Below, piece after piece: positions 36,983-47,408 of a stretch of 64,000 bases of DNA. The notes beneath the pieces were generated by a model. It saw only the letters and a program-made list of their open reading frames with translations, was not told the origin of the DNA and made no database searches. Made by a program: the position numbers and the translations under genes. Positions within the stretch are counted from its first letter, which is position 1, and each line of letters opens with the position of its first letter. Location: positions 1 to 64,000 of the forward strand of contig JAFGSZ010000145.1 in assembly GCA_016934395.1 (NCBI GenBank), given 5' to 3'. The stretch is from Bacteroidales bacterium (GTDB lineage Bacteria; Bacteroidota; Bacteroidia; Bacteroidales; UBA10428).

Positions 36983-38233
36983 ATGTTGTATTATTTATTT
37001 AAATATTTAGAAACGTTTGATATACCGGGAGCCGGGCTGTTTCGCTATATCTCTTTCCGCTCCGGGATGGCCGTAATCACCTCCCTCATTATTTCGATGA
37101 TTTTCGGCAAGCGGATTATCCGGTATCTTCAAAAAAAGCAAATTGGTGAAATAATCAGGGATCTGGGATTAGAAGGACAAATGAAAAAAACCGGTACTCC
37201 TACCATGGGAGGTATAATTATTCTGGCATCCATCCTTATTCCTGTAATATTATTTGGCGATATTCTTAATGTATATGTGGTTCTTATGCTTATAACCACT
37301 GTCTGGCTTGGGTTTGTGGGTTTTTTGGACGATTATATTAAAGTGTTTAAAAAAAATAAAGCTGGGCTGCGTGGTAAATTTAAAATTGCCGGACAGATAA
37401 TTTTAGGAATAGTAATCGGTCTTACCATGTATTTTAATAATGGCATTGTAGTGCGCGAAAAAATACTTACCGAAAGCGGAGTGCCGGAAATGAGAATAAT
37501 CGAAGGAAACGATGATGAAATTGCCCGGGAAATATATGTTACCCGGGATATTAAATCGACAAAAGTTAACATTCCGTTTTTCAAAAATAATGAGTTTGAT
37601 TATGCCAGGTTAATTGCCTTTATGGGAGATAAGGCCGGCAACTGGACTTGGCTGGTTATTGTACTGGCATTTATCTTTATAGTAACCTTTGTTTCCAATG
37701 GAGCTAACCTTACTGATGGATTGGATGGACTGGCTGCAGGATCATCGGCAATAATTGGCACCACATTGGGAATACTGGCATATGTATCGGGTAATATGAT
37801 TTTTGCCGATTACCTGAATATCTTTTATATCCCTTACACCGGTGAACTGGTTGTATTTATGAGCGCATTTATAGGGGCTATGGTTGGCTTTTTATGGTAC
37901 AATTCATACCCGGCACAGGTGTTTATGGGCGATACAGGCAGCCTTGCTATTGGCGGTATTATTGCCGCGTTTGCGATACTTATCCGAAAAGAACTACTCA
38001 TTCCCATATTATGCGGGGTATTTCTTGTTGAAAGCATTTCGGTAATCATGCAGGTGGCTTATTTTAAATTCACAAAAAAAAGGTTTGGAGAAGGAAGAAG
38101 GATTTTTAAGATGGCCCCATTACATCATCATTATCAGATTAAAGGATATCCCGAGCCTAAAATAGTTACCAGGTTCTGGATTGTAGGAATATTATTAGCT
38201 GTAATAACCATTGTCACATTAAAAATAAGATAA
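36983..38233 (+). CDS. mraY: Phospho-N-acetylmuramoyl-pentapeptide transferase
   Basis: An integral inner-membrane enzyme making lipid I from UDP-MurNAc-pentapeptide and undecaprenyl phosphate. 416 residues with about ten spans. Motifs are [32 protein letters not shown] and [12 protein letters not shown] (catalytic aspartates). [11 protein letters not shown] and [19 protein letters not shown] are also present. It is longer than the E. coli protein (360) owing to a loop of about 50 residues near 155-205, typical of Bacteroidota. Confidence 0.96.
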   Translation: MLYYLFKYLETFDIPGAGLFRYISFRSGMAVITSLIISMIFGKRIIRYLQKKQIGEIIRDLGLEGQMKKTGTPTMGGIIILASILIPVILFGDILNVYVVLMLITTVWLGFVGFLDDYIKVFKKNKAGLRGKFKIAGQIILGIVIGLTMYFNNGIVVREKILTESGVPEMRIIEGNDDEIAREIYVTRDIKSTKVNIPFFKNNEFDYARLIAFMGDKAGNWTWLVIVLAFIFIVTFVSNGANLTDGLDGLAAGSSAIIGTTLGILAYVSGNMIFADYLNIFYIPYTGELVVFMSAFIGAMVGFLWYNSYPAQVFMGDTGSLAIGGIIAAFAILIRKELLIPILCGVFLVESISVIMQVAYFKFTKKRFGEGRRIFKMAPLHHHYQIKGYPEPKIVTRFWIVGILLAVITIVTLKIR

Positions 38234-38236
38234 ATA

Positions 38237-39574
38237 ATGGAAGAACGTATTGTAATTCTGGGTGCTGGTGAAAGCGGAACAGGCGCTGCCGTACTTGCAA
38301 AAAAGCAAGGCTATGATGTTTTTGTTTCTGACATCGGTAAAATTAAAAATCACTATAAGGAAATTTTGTATACCTACGAAATTGACTGGGAAGAAGAAAA
38401 GCACACAGAGAGGTTAATCCTGAATGCGGATGAGGTTATTAAAAGCCCCGGTATCTCAGAAAAATCTGAAATAATATTAGAAATCAGGAAAAAAGACATA
38501 CGAATTATTTCCGAAATTGAATTCGCCGGCAGGTTTACCAATGCAAAAAAGATTTGTATTACAGGCAGCAACGGTAAAACAACAACAACTTCCCTCCTTC
38601 ATCATATGATGAAAAAAGCAAACCTGAATTGTGGTATAGCAGGTAATATCGGCCGTAGTTTTGCTTTATCTGTAGCTATGGACCATTATGATTATTATGT
38701 GTTGGAAGTTAGTAGTTTTCAGCTCGACGGATTGTATGAATTTAAACCCGATATAGCCATTCTGCTTAATATTACCCCGGACCATCTTGATCGGTATGAT
38801 TACAATCTACAGCAGTACGTGGATTCCAAATTGAAACTTACCCAGAATTTATCTGAAGATGATTATTTTATTTATTGTTCCGACGATGAGATAACAATAC
38901 GTGAGTTAGAAAGGATTGTGCTAAAAGCAAAACAGCTTGGTTTTACGCTTAAAAGTACCAAACAGCAGGGGGCATATATTACCGAAGGAAAAATGAACCT
39001 TGAAATCGGGAAAGATATTATGACCATGTCGCTGAATGAATTATCGCTTCGCGGCAAACATAATATTTATAATTCTATGGCGGCAGGACTGGCAGGAAGA
39101 GTGCTTGAAATAAGAAAAGAAACAATACGTCAGAGCCTGATGGATTTTAAGGGAGTGGAACACCGTCTGGAACGCTTTATAAAGGTGCATGGTATTGAAT
39201 TTATTAACGATTCAAAAGCCACTAATGTAAATTCTACCTGGTATGCGCTCGAAAGTATGACCACACCAGTGATATGGATTGCAGGAGGTATCGACAAAGG
39301 AAATGATTATTCCGAAATTATGGAACTGGTAAAAGAAAAAGTGAAAGTGCTGATTTGCCTTGGAAAAGACAATACAAAGCTCCATAAAGCATTCGATGGC
39401 ATTGTTGAAACTATTAAAGATGCATCATCGATGAAAGAAGCTGTAATGCAGGCTTATAAAACGGGCGCTAAAGGGGATACAGTTTTATTGTCTCCGGCAT
39501 GTGCAAGTTTTGATCTTTTTGAGAATTATGAAGAACGGGGATGGCAATTTAAAAAGTACGTGAGAGAACTTTAA
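38237..39574 (+). CDS. murD: UDP-N-acetylmuramoyl-L-alanine--D-glutamate ligase
   Basis: Adds D-Glu to UDP-MurNAc-L-Ala. A 445-residue Mur ligase with N-terminal Rossmann motif ILGAGESGTGAA (6-17), ATP loop ITGSNGKTTTTSLL (112-125) and VSSFQLDG. The catalytic/central block is LLNITPDHLDRY, and HRLERF with NDSKATNVNSTW lies in the C-terminal domain. It starts 3 bp after mraY. Confidence 0.96.
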   Translation: MEERIVILGAGESGTGAAVLAKKQGYDVFVSDIGKIKNHYKEILYTYEIDWEEEKHTERLILNADEVIKSPGISEKSEIILEIRKKDIRIISEIEFAGRFTNAKKICITGSNGKTTTTSLLHHMMKKANLNCGIAGNIGRSFALSVAMDHYDYYVLEVSSFQLDGLYEFKPDIAILLNITPDHLDRYDYNLQQYVDSKLKLTQNLSEDDYFIYCSDDEITIRELERIVLKAKQLGFTLKSTKQQGAYITEGKMNLEIGKDIMTMSLNELSLRGKHNIYNSMAAGLAGRVLEIRKETIRQSLMDFKGVEHRLERFIKVHGIEFINDSKATNVNSTWYALESMTTPVIWIAGGIDKGNDYSEIMELVKEKVKVLICLGKDNTKLHKAFDGIVETIKDASSMKEAVMQAYKTGAKGDTVLLSPACASFDLFENYEERGWQFKKYVREL

Positions 39575-39579
39575 TAATC

Positions 39580-40743
39580 ATGGCAGAAGTAGTAAATAAA
39601 TATTTTAAGGGTGACCGTATAATATGGGGAGTAATCCTTATTTTCTCCATTTTTTCGCTGCTGGCGGTTTACAGCTCCACTGGCAGTCTGGCGTACAAAT
39701 ACCAGGGCGGAAATACCAGTTATTATATCTTAAAACATGCTACTTTTTTGGTTATAGGACTTATATTAATTTTTATCATTCATTTAATCCCCTACAAATA
39801 TTTTTCAAGGTTCTCTCAGTTTCTGTTACTAATTGCCATTCCGCTGCTTGTTATAACGTTAATTTTAGGAACACGCTTAAACGAAGCCAGCCGGTGGCTT
39901 ACATTACCCGGTCTCGGCTTTACGTTCCAGACATCCGACCTGGCGAAACTGGCCCTTGTAATGTACCTGGCACGCGGATTATCATTAAAGCAAAATAATA
40001 TTAAAGAATTTGAGGGCGCCTTTTTACCATTATTTATTCCGGTGGTAATTGTATGTATGTTGATTTTACCCGAAAATCTGTCAACTGCTGTAATTCTTTT
40101 CGGAACCTCATTAACAATAATGTTTATAGGCAGGGTAAGTATTAAATATATACTTGCTGCCATAATGCTGATCGTTCTTATCATCAGTATTTTTATACTG
40201 ATTACTTTAAAAAGCGAAAAAGAAGGCCGGATTTCAACATGGAAACACCGGATTGAAAATTATATGGATAAAGACAGTGAAGGCAATTTTCAGGTGGACC
40301 AGTCAAAAATTGCAATATCAACAGGTGGCCTGTTTGGAAAAGGCCCGGGAAATAGTGTGCAAAGAAATTTTCTTCCCCATCCGTATTCCGATTTTATTTA
40401 TGCAATTATAATTGAAGAGTATGGATTTTTTCTGGGAGGACTGGTTATTGTATTTCTGTACCTCTTTTTACTTTTCAGGGCCGGGGTAATTGTACGCAAG
40501 AGTACCCGCACTTTTCCTGCATTTCTTGCTATTGGATTGTCTATGCTTTTGGTTTCACAGGCTTTTGTAAATATGGCGGTTGCTGTTGATTTAATACCGG
40601 TTACCGGGCAACCGCTACCCATGGTTAGCATGGGGGGGTCTTCAATGTTATTTACCTGCACGGCACTTGGTATAATACTTAGTGTAAGTCGCGGCATTCG
40701 TAATGAAAAAACAGAAAACGATGAAGGATCAGAAACGATATAA
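39580..40743 (+). CDS. ftsW: SEDS peptidoglycan glycosyltransferase FtsW
   Basis: A 387-residue polytopic membrane protein that polymerises lipid II at the septum with FtsI. About ten spans. Signatures are YSSTGSLAYK near the start, LTLPGLGFTFQTSDLAKLALV, and the C-terminal SEDS block DLIPVTGQPLPMVSMGGSSML (about 338-358). It overlaps the start of murG. Confidence 0.94.
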   Translation: MAEVVNKYFKGDRIIWGVILIFSIFSLLAVYSSTGSLAYKYQGGNTSYYILKHATFLVIGLILIFIIHLIPYKYFSRFSQFLLLIAIPLLVITLILGTRLNEASRWLTLPGLGFTFQTSDLAKLALVMYLARGLSLKQNNIKEFEGAFLPLFIPVVIVCMLILPENLSTAVILFGTSLTIMFIGRVSIKYILAAIMLIVLIISIFILITLKSEKEGRISTWKHRIENYMDKDSEGNFQVDQSKIAISTGGLFGKGPGNSVQRNFLPHPYSDFIYAIIIEEYGFFLGGLVIVFLYLFLLFRAGVIVRKSTRTFPAFLAIGLSMLLVSQAFVNMAVAVDLIPVTGQPLPMVSMGGSSMLFTCTALGIILSVSRGIRNEKTENDEGSETI

Positions 40744-41839
40744 GGTTATTATAAGTGGTGGCGGTACAGGGGGGCATATCTTTCCGGCTATTTCCATTGC
40801 AAATGAAATACGTAAGCGTGAACCGGAAACAGAAATCCTGTTTGTTGGTGCTGAAGGAAGGATGGAAATGGAAAAAGTGCCGGCTGCGGGATATAAAATT
40901 GTAGGCTTACCGGTGCTCGGTTTTAAGCGAAAGCTTATATATAAAAACCTGAATGTGTTGTTTCAGCTGCGAAAAAGTTTAAAAAAGGCAAATCAGCTGA
41001 TTGAAGATTTTAAACCTGATGTGGTAGTGGGCGTGGGAGGGTATGCCAGCGGACCTATACTGCGCGAAGCAGCACGCAAGGGGATACCTACATTAATCCA
41101 GGAACAAAATTCGTATGCGGGCATTACCAATCGTTTGCTGGCAAAACGGGCAAGAAAAATTTGTGTGGCATACGAGGGCATGGATAAGTATTTCCCTAAA
41201 GAAAAGATAGTTCTTACCGGAAACCCGGTTCGGGAAATTCTTTTGGACACTGCAAAGCTTACATTAAAGGGGAAAGAAACATTTGAGATGGACCCGGATT
41301 TACCGGTGTTGTTAATACTTGGGGGAAGCCTCGGTGCAGGAACAATTAACCAGAGTGTTACAGAAAGCCTTGAACTTTTACTTCGTCCGGGTATTCAGGT
41401 AATATGGCAAACAGGTTCAAATTATTATAAAGAAGCAAAAAATGCAATAGCTCGCTTAGATGTTAAAAATATCAGGGTATTTGATTTTATCGGAAAAATG
41501 GAGCTGGCTTATGCTGCAGCAGATGTAATTGTATCAAGGGCCGGTGCGGGAACTATTTCTGAAATTTGTCTGGTTGGAAAACCGGTCATATTGGTGCCAT
41601 CGCCAAATGTTGCAGAAGACCACCAGACTAAAAATGCGCAGGCCCTGGTTTCAAAAAATGCCGCGATCCTTATCCCGGATTCGGAAGCTGTTGAAAAACT
41701 TATTGCAAAGGCGGTTATGTTATTGTATGACGATGAGGCAAAAAATCAACTGGCAAAAAATTGCAATAAGATGGCGATAAAAGATTCAGCCACAAGAATA
41801 GTAAACGAAGTATTCACAATAATAAAAGCAGGAAATTGA
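40721..41839 (+). CDS. murG: UDP-GlcNAc:lipid I N-acetylglucosamine transferase
   Basis: Converts lipid I to lipid II at the inner face of the membrane. About 372 residues, GT-B fold. IISGGGTGGHIFPAISIA is the first glycine-rich loop, GVGGYASGPILREA the second. ILGGSLGAGTINQS and SRAGAGTISEI lie in the UDP-GlcNAc domain. Two in-frame ATGs fall inside the ftsW end; I use 40721, which leaves a family-like eight-residue lead to the glycine loop. The earlier ATG at 40703 would add six residues. Confidence 0.94.
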   Translation: MKDQKRYKVIISGGGTGGHIFPAISIANEIRKREPETEILFVGAEGRMEMEKVPAAGYKIVGLPVLGFKRKLIYKNLNVLFQLRKSLKKANQLIEDFKPDVVVGVGGYASGPILREAARKGIPTLIQEQNSYAGITNRLLAKRARKICVAYEGMDKYFPKEKIVLTGNPVREILLDTAKLTLKGKETFEMDPDLPVLLILGGSLGAGTINQSVTESLELLLRPGIQVIWQTGSNYYKEAKNAIARLDVKNIRVFDFIGKMELAYAAADVIVSRAGAGTISEICLVGKPVILVPSPNVAEDHQTKNAQALVSKNAAILIPDSEAVEKLIAKAVMLLYDDEAKNQLAKNCNKMAIKDSATRIVNEVFTIIKAGN

Positions 41840-43233
41840 AATTAGAAAATATAAACAGGGTATATTTTATAGGAATCGGAGGCATTGGTATGAGCGCCCT
41901 GGCCAGATTTTTTAATATGCTGGGTAAGGCGGTGGCCGGATACGACAAAACACCCTCAAGATTATCACAATCGCTTGAGGAGGAGGGAATATCTGTGCAT
42001 TACGAAGACCAGGTTGATTTAATACCTGCTGAATTTAAAGAACCGGGTTCGACTCTGATTGTGTATACCCCTGCCATACCTTCCGATCATCAGGAGTGGA
42101 ATTTTTTCAGGAAAAACAATTTTGTTATTTATAAAAGAGCCCAGGTACTGGGTTTTCTTACGCAGGAAAAAAAGACAATTGCAGTAGCGGGCACTCATGG
42201 CAAAACCACGATTTCTACCATGATTGCCTATATATTAAAAAACACAACCATCAGATGCAGTGCATTTCTGGGAGGGATATCGAAAAATTTTAACTCAAAT
42301 CTCATGTTATCCAAATCCAGTGAATTTGTGGTTACTGAAGCTGATGAATTTGACCGGTCGTTTCTAAACCTGTTTCCTTATATAGCAGTTATTACTGCTA
42401 TAGATGCCGATCATCTGGATATTTATAAGAATAAAAAGGATATTGAAGGTTCGTTTAATTTGTTTGCCGGACAGATAAAGAAAAAAGGGTATTTAATTTA
42501 CAAATCCGGGCTTCCGGTTGAAGTGCCGGAACATATTAATGAAGCCTATACCTATTCATTACGTGGCAAGTCAGATTTTTATGCTGAAAATATCAGGATT
42601 GACGGAGTGAATCATCATTTTAATGTAGTTACACCTTTTGGTACCATTAACGATCTTTCCTTAGGTTCTCCAGGAATTACAAATGTTGAAAATGCCGTTG
42701 CAGCTGTAGCTGTGGCATCGATTTTAAAAATTCATCCTGAAACTATTAAATATTCACTAAATAATTTCAGGGGCGTAGTACGAAGGTTCGATTTTCATCT
42801 TAAAACCGAAAAGGTAGTGTATGTAGACGATTATGCCCATCATCCGAAAGAAATTGAAGCATTTGTTAACTCCATCAAAGAAATTTATCAAACCAGAAAG
42901 ATTACCGGGATATTTCAGCCTCATTTGTTTTCGCGTACCCGTGATTTTATAGATGAATTTGCTGAAAGCCTTGGTTTGCTTGATGAAATTATATTGCTAG
43001 ACATTTATCCTGCGCGGGAAAATCCGATCCCGGGGGTCACCTCAGAGTTGCTTTTTGATAAGATAAAGCTGAAATCAAAAACCTATTGTGAAAAAAAAGA
43101 TCTCATGAATATCTTATCAGATCGTAAATTTGATGTATTACTTACAATGGGGGCTGGAGATATAGACAAGTTTATAGAACCAATTACCACCATGTTAAAA
43201 AAGAGATTTAAAATTACAGAAGAAACAACATGA
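41836..43233 (+). CDS. murC: UDP-N-acetylmuramate--L-alanine ligase
   Basis: First Mur ligase of the pathway. 465 residues with the N-terminal motif VYFIGIGGIGMSALARFF (about 9-26), ATP loop AVAGTHGKTTISTMI and EADEFDRSFL. VYVDDYAHHPKEIEAF and FQPHLFSRTRDF belong to the C-terminal domain. The start is TTG at 41836, overlapping the murG stop as TTGA. The first in-frame ATG would delete the glycine loop, so TTG is the credible start. Confidence 0.94.
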   Translation: MKLENINRVYFIGIGGIGMSALARFFNMLGKAVAGYDKTPSRLSQSLEEEGISVHYEDQVDLIPAEFKEPGSTLIVYTPAIPSDHQEWNFFRKNNFVIYKRAQVLGFLTQEKKTIAVAGTHGKTTISTMIAYILKNTTIRCSAFLGGISKNFNSNLMLSKSSEFVVTEADEFDRSFLNLFPYIAVITAIDADHLDIYKNKKDIEGSFNLFAGQIKKKGYLIYKSGLPVEVPEHINEAYTYSLRGKSDFYAENIRIDGVNHHFNVVTPFGTINDLSLGSPGITNVENAVAAVAVASILKIHPETIKYSLNNFRGVVRRFDFHLKTEKVVYVDDYAHHPKEIEAFVNSIKEIYQTRKITGIFQPHLFSRTRDFIDEFAESLGLLDEIILLDIYPARENPIPGVTSELLFDKIKLKSKTYCEKKDLMNILSDRKFDVLLTMGAGDIDKFIEPITTMLKKRFKITEETT

Positions 43234-44024
43234 GGAAAATGCGGACCATATTGCTTTGGATCAGCATAATAATCTATTTTATTGTGATGCTTGGATTTGT
43301 TTCTGAAAAGCATTCAAAAACATTGTGTAATCGCCTTGATATTATCCTTACAGATAGTTTGGAAGGGAAATATATAAATGAAGAAGATATTTTAAAGATA
43401 CTTGAAAAGCAAAAAGTACAAATACTTGGGACTTCTCTTGAAAGTATCAATTTAAAAGAACTTGAGGATATTTTCAAAACAATTAATATTATAGAGCGTG
43501 TGGCGCTGTACATTACAGAAGATGGCACACTGCATATAAAAATTTCACAGAAAAATCCCCTGGTAAGGATACGGGATGGCCGGAGACGTGATTATTTTCT
43601 GGATGAGTACGGAAATATCATCAATGTTTCAAATCGATACAGTCCGCATATTTTGCTGGCTAACGGTTCTATTAAAGTTCCTTTTGATCCTGATAAAGAT
43701 TTGAATATCTGGAGTGTGCCAAAGGATGAGATTAAAGCAGATAAAAAAGTAATTTATGATCTGCTGAAGTTATCAAAATTTATAAATCAGAACGAATTCT
43801 GGAAGGCGCAGATTGTCCAGATTTATGTAACCGATAAACAGGAATTTGAATTAATTCCAAGGGTTGGGGCGCATATTATAGAGTTTGGCGATATTACTGA
43901 TTATAAGATAAAATTTGAAAACCTGCATTTACTATATAAAGATGGATTAAGCAGGGAGGGATGGAATAATTTTCTGGTAATTAATTTAAAATATAAGAAT
44001 CAAATCGTTTGTACTAAAATATAA
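43230..44024 (+). CDS. ftsQ: Cell division protein FtsQ
   Basis: A 264-residue bitopic protein with one membrane span (residues 7-24) and a periplasmic part. The POTRA-like region is weakly conserved (about 40-110, YINEEDILKIL then INIIERVALYIT), followed by a beta domain with LVRIRDGRRRDYFLDEYGNII. It links FtsL and FtsB-like proteins in the divisome. The ATG overlaps the murC stop (ATGA), and it ends 4 bp before ftsA. Assignment is by order, topology and partial motifs. Confidence 0.88.
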   Translation: MRKMRTILLWISIIIYFIVMLGFVSEKHSKTLCNRLDIILTDSLEGKYINEEDILKILEKQKVQILGTSLESINLKELEDIFKTINIIERVALYITEDGTLHIKISQKNPLVRIRDGRRRDYFLDEYGNIINVSNRYSPHILLANGSIKVPFDPDKDLNIWSVPKDEIKADKKVIYDLLKLSKFINQNEFWKAQIVQIYVTDKQEFELIPRVGAHIIEFGDITDYKIKFENLHLLYKDGLSREGWNNFLVINLKYKNQIVCTKI

Positions 44025-44028
44025 CACT

Positions 44029-45342
44029 ATGAGGCAAAAAACTAATTATGTGGCAGCTATCGATATCGGTACGACAAAAATTGTTTCAATAGTCGGCCGG
44101 AGGAATGATAACGGGAAACTTGAAGTATTGGGCATGGGTAAAACTCCTTCTAAAGGGGTAAAGAGGGGAGTGGTATTGAATATCGAAGAAACTGTGAATG
44201 CCATTAAGCATACTATAGAAGAAGCGCAGAAACAATCGGGGATGATATTTTCTGATGTTTTTGTGGGAATTGCCGGACAACACATTAAAAGTGTAAGAAA
44301 CAGAGGATATATTAACCGGGATTCATATGAAAATGAAATTACCCGTCAGGATATCGATGCATTAATCAATGATATGCAAAAAATTCCGATTGATGTAGGA
44401 GAGGAAATTATTCACGTACTTCCACAAAATTTTATAGTGGATAATGAAACCGGAGTAAAAAATCCTGTAGGGATGTCGGGGAAACGTCTTGAAGCTAATT
44501 TTCATATTGTAATCGGTCAGGTAGCATCTGCAAAGAACATAGAAAAATGTATTAATCGTGTAGGTTGCCATGTAAACCATCTTATTCTTGAACCCCTGGC
44601 TTCATCAGAGGCTGTATTAACCGAAGATGAGAAAGAAGCCGGAGTGGCATTGGTTGATATTGGAGGAGGAACAACAGATGTTGCCGTGTATTATGATGAT
44701 GTGATCCGTCATACGGCGGTTATTCCTTTTGGCGGTAATGTTGTTACAAAAGATATTAAAGAAGGTTGTTCCATTCTGAGCCGTCAGGCCGAAGCCTTAA
44801 AAATACAGTTTGGATCGGCGCTGGGGGACCTTGCCAACGAAGATAAGGTAGTAACTATTCCGGGTATTAGCGGACGCGAGCCTAAAGAAATTTCTTTTAA
44901 AAGCCTGGCTTATATTATACAATCGCGCATGGAGGAAATTATTGATGCGGTACTTTTTGAAATTGAGAATTCGGATTGTATGGACAAACTGAGTGCAGGC
45001 ATTGTGCTGACCGGTGGTGGAGCTTTATTACGTCACCTGCCACAATTGGTGAAGTTCAGAACCGGCATGGATGTAAGAATCGGTTATCCGAATGAACAAC
45101 TGGCCGTGGATACATTAAAAGAAATTAATCATCCCATGTATTCAACAAGTATCGGACTATTATTAAAAGGTTTCCAGATTTTTGACAGCCAGAACAGAAA
45201 AGAAGACGCGAAAGCCGAAGAAAAGGAGCCGGAAAATGAAGAAGTTGAAAAGCCGGAGAAACGAAGGAATAAAGTGGGGCTTCTTGATTCGCTCAAGCAG
45301 ACCATAACTGATATTTTTGAAGAAAACGATGCCAAATTTTAA
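44029..45342 (+). CDS. ftsA: Cell division protein FtsA
   Basis: An actin-like ATPase that tethers FtsZ to the membrane. 437 residues. ATP-site blocks are VAAIDIGTTKIVSIVGR (8-24), VALVDIGGGTTDVAVY (about 208-223) and GIVLTGGGALLRHLP. The C-terminus has an acidic/basic linker (EAKEEKEPENEE-like, about 390-415) and an amphipathic end (GLLDSLKQTITDIF) that fits the membrane-targeting helix. Confidence 0.95.
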   Translation: MRQKTNYVAAIDIGTTKIVSIVGRRNDNGKLEVLGMGKTPSKGVKRGVVLNIEETVNAIKHTIEEAQKQSGMIFSDVFVGIAGQHIKSVRNRGYINRDSYENEITRQDIDALINDMQKIPIDVGEEIIHVLPQNFIVDNETGVKNPVGMSGKRLEANFHIVIGQVASAKNIEKCINRVGCHVNHLILEPLASSEAVLTEDEKEAGVALVDIGGGTTDVAVYYDDVIRHTAVIPFGGNVVTKDIKEGCSILSRQAEALKIQFGSALGDLANEDKVVTIPGISGREPKEISFKSLAYIIQSRMEEIIDAVLFEIENSDCMDKLSAGIVLTGGGALLRHLPQLVKFRTGMDVRIGYPNEQLAVDTLKEINHPMYSTSIGLLLKGFQIFDSQNRKEDAKAEEKEPENEEVEKPEKRRNKVGLLDSLKQTITDIFEENDAKF

Positions 45343-45389
45343 TGGTGAACAAACGAAAATATAATGCCTCATAGTAAATATATCAGAAA

Positions 45390-46841
45390 ATGAAAGATGA
45401 AATATTAAATTTTGATTTACCCGTAAACCAGTCATCGATTATTAAAGTTATCGGGTTAGGAGGTGGAGGTAGCAATGCGGTAAATCATATGTTCCGCAAA
45501 GGAATAAAAGATGTGGATTTTGTGGTTTGTAATACCGATGCCCAGGCGCTGGTTAACAGTCAGGTACCGGTTAAAATCCAGCTGGGTTCTTCCCTTACAG
45601 AAGGAAGGGGAGCAGGAAATAAACCTGAAATTGGCCGACAGGCAGCCATCGAGAGCCTGGATGATGTAGTGGATGTATTAAGTACCAATACAAAAATGGT
45701 ATTTATTACATCGGGAATGGGGGGTGGCACAGGTACCGGAGCAACTCCTGTTATTGCTAAAAAAGCCAAAGAACTTGGTATTTTAACTGTTGCAATTGTA
45801 ACCATTCCTTTTAGAAATGAAGGTCAGCGAAGAGTTAATCAGGCCATGGAAGGAATTGCAGAACTTGAGAAACATGTGGATTCATTGCTTATTATTAATA
45901 ACGAGAAAATACGTGAAATTTACGGAGACCTCAGGGTTTCGGAAGCTTTTTCCAAAGCCGACGATGTTTTAGCCATTGCCGCCAAAGGAATTGCCGAGAT
46001 TATTACGGTACATGGTTATATTAATGTTGACTTTGCCGATGTGGAAACTGTAATGACAGACAGTGGCGTTGCCATTATGGGTTCGGCTTACGCCGAAGGT
46101 GAAGACCGGGCCATACGGGCTGTTAGCGGGGCATTAGACTCTCCATTGCTAAACGATAATGATATTAAAGGGGCAAGAAATATTCTAATAAATATTACTT
46201 CAGGCACCGAAGAGGTTACCATGGATGAAATTGGGCAGATTACCGATTATATTCAGGAATGTGCCGGTGAAGAAGCTGACCTGATTTGGGGAAACGGCAC
46301 TGATGAAAATCTTGGGAAAAAGTTGAGTGTTACCGTTATTGCTACAGGTTTTAATACCAACAGTATCCCCGAATTGTATGCACGTAAACGGCAATTGGAT
46401 AAAATTCCCCTGGCAGACAATATGGTTCATCACAATGTTGAAGAAACAAGGTTTGAGATAAAAAACCGGCTTGATATGGATTCCGACAATTCACAGCGAA
46501 TAATAGAATTTGACATAAAACACGAGATGGATCAGTCATTGTTTTCAAATGACGAACTTTTTGAAGCTCCGTCTATTGATAAACGAAAAGCAGCAGATCG
46601 GGTAAGAAGTATTAAACGAACTCATGAAAAACTGAAAGAGTTGAAATTTAACAGGCCCGAACATAAAGAAAATATTGATTTCCTCGAAAATGAACCGGCC
46701 TATAAAAGAAAAAAGATAAATATTGAAGAATCAAAATTTTCTGATGAGTCAAAGGTTTCAAAATACTCATTGTCTGATGATGATGAGATGAAAATTAAAC
46801 TCAGTACAGATAATCCTTATTTGCATGATAATGTAGATTAA
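45390..46841 (+). CDS. ftsZ: Cell division protein FtsZ
   Basis: Tubulin-like GTPase forming the Z ring. 483 residues. GTP-binding motifs are VIGLGGGGSNAVNHM (about 20-34) and ITSGMGGGTGTGATP (about 108-122). The T7/synergy region includes NVDFADVETVM. A long charged C-terminal linker (about 340-470) precedes the end peptide TDNPYLHDNVD, which fits a Bacteroidota FtsZ tail. It is the last division gene of the cluster. Confidence 0.97.
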   Translation: MKDEILNFDLPVNQSSIIKVIGLGGGGSNAVNHMFRKGIKDVDFVVCNTDAQALVNSQVPVKIQLGSSLTEGRGAGNKPEIGRQAAIESLDDVVDVLSTNTKMVFITSGMGGGTGTGATPVIAKKAKELGILTVAIVTIPFRNEGQRRVNQAMEGIAELEKHVDSLLIINNEKIREIYGDLRVSEAFSKADDVLAIAAKGIAEIITVHGYINVDFADVETVMTDSGVAIMGSAYAEGEDRAIRAVSGALDSPLLNDNDIKGARNILINITSGTEEVTMDEIGQITDYIQECAGEEADLIWGNGTDENLGKKLSVTVIATGFNTNSIPELYARKRQLDKIPLADNMVHHNVEETRFEIKNRLDMDSDNSQRIIEFDIKHEMDQSLFSNDELFEAPSIDKRKAADRVRSIKRTHEKLKELKFNRPEHKENIDFLENEPAYKRKKINIEESKFSDESKVSKYSLSDDDEMKIKLSTDNPYLHDNVD

Positions 46842-46865
46842 TCATGAATTAATATATGTAATGAA

Positions 46866-47321
46866 ATGAGTTTATTTGAACAAATTAGTGAAGATTTAAA
46901 GGCAGCAATGCTTGCCAGAGATAAAAACAAACTGGAACCCTTACGGGCTATAAAAACTGCATTCCTCCTAGCTAAGTCAGAAAAAGGCGCTTCTGATATT
47001 ATGTCTGCCGAAGATGAATTAAAAATTATTCAAAAGCTTGTGAAACAGCGGAAAGATTCTGCAGAAATATATAAATCACAAAACAGAACTGATTTATTTG
47101 AGAAAGAAATTAGTGAAGCGGAGGTTATAGAGCAGTATTTACCAAAACAACTCAGCGAAGAGGAATTGAAGATAAAACTAAAAGAAATTATAAAAAAATT
47201 GGGAGCAGATTCACCGAAAGATATGGGCAAGGTAATGGGCGCAGCAACAAAGGAACTTACCGGACAAGCCGATGGGAAGGCCATATCGGCGCTGGTAAAA
47301 ATTTTACTTTCAGGTGGATAG
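46866..47321 (+). CDS. GatB/YqeY domain-containing protein
   Basis: A 151-residue protein of the YqeY family, related to the tail domain of GatB. LFEQISEDLKAAMLARDKNKLEPLRAIKTA opens the protein. VEKQLP-like VIEQYLPKQLSEEEL and DMGKVMGAATKELTGQADGK follow. Proposed to have a tRNA-linked role; not proven. It lies 24 bp after ftsZ and is followed by a strong terminator, so it closes the transcript. Confidence 0.9.
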   Translation: MSLFEQISEDLKAAMLARDKNKLEPLRAIKTAFLLAKSEKGASDIMSAEDELKIIQKLVKQRKDSAEIYKSQNRTDLFEKEISEAEVIEQYLPKQLSEEELKIKLKEIIKKLGADSPKDMGKVMGAATKELTGQADGKAISALVKILLSGG

Positions 47322-47354
47322 ATTTTGTCATATTTCTGGTTAGGAGGGTTAATA

Positions 47355-47390
47355 AAAAAGGAGCCGTGTTTTTTACGGCTCCTTTTTATA
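47355..47390. terminator. Bidirectional terminator between the division cluster and the ppiD-like gene
   Basis: A 13-bp perfect stem, AAAAAGGAGCCGT (47355-47367) with ACGGCTCCTTTTT (47375-47387), has a 7-base loop. A residues on the left and T residues on the right allow termination from both sides. It separates convergent transcripts. Confidence 0.88.
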
Positions 47391-47408
47391 TTTAGTATTT
47401 TATTCAGA

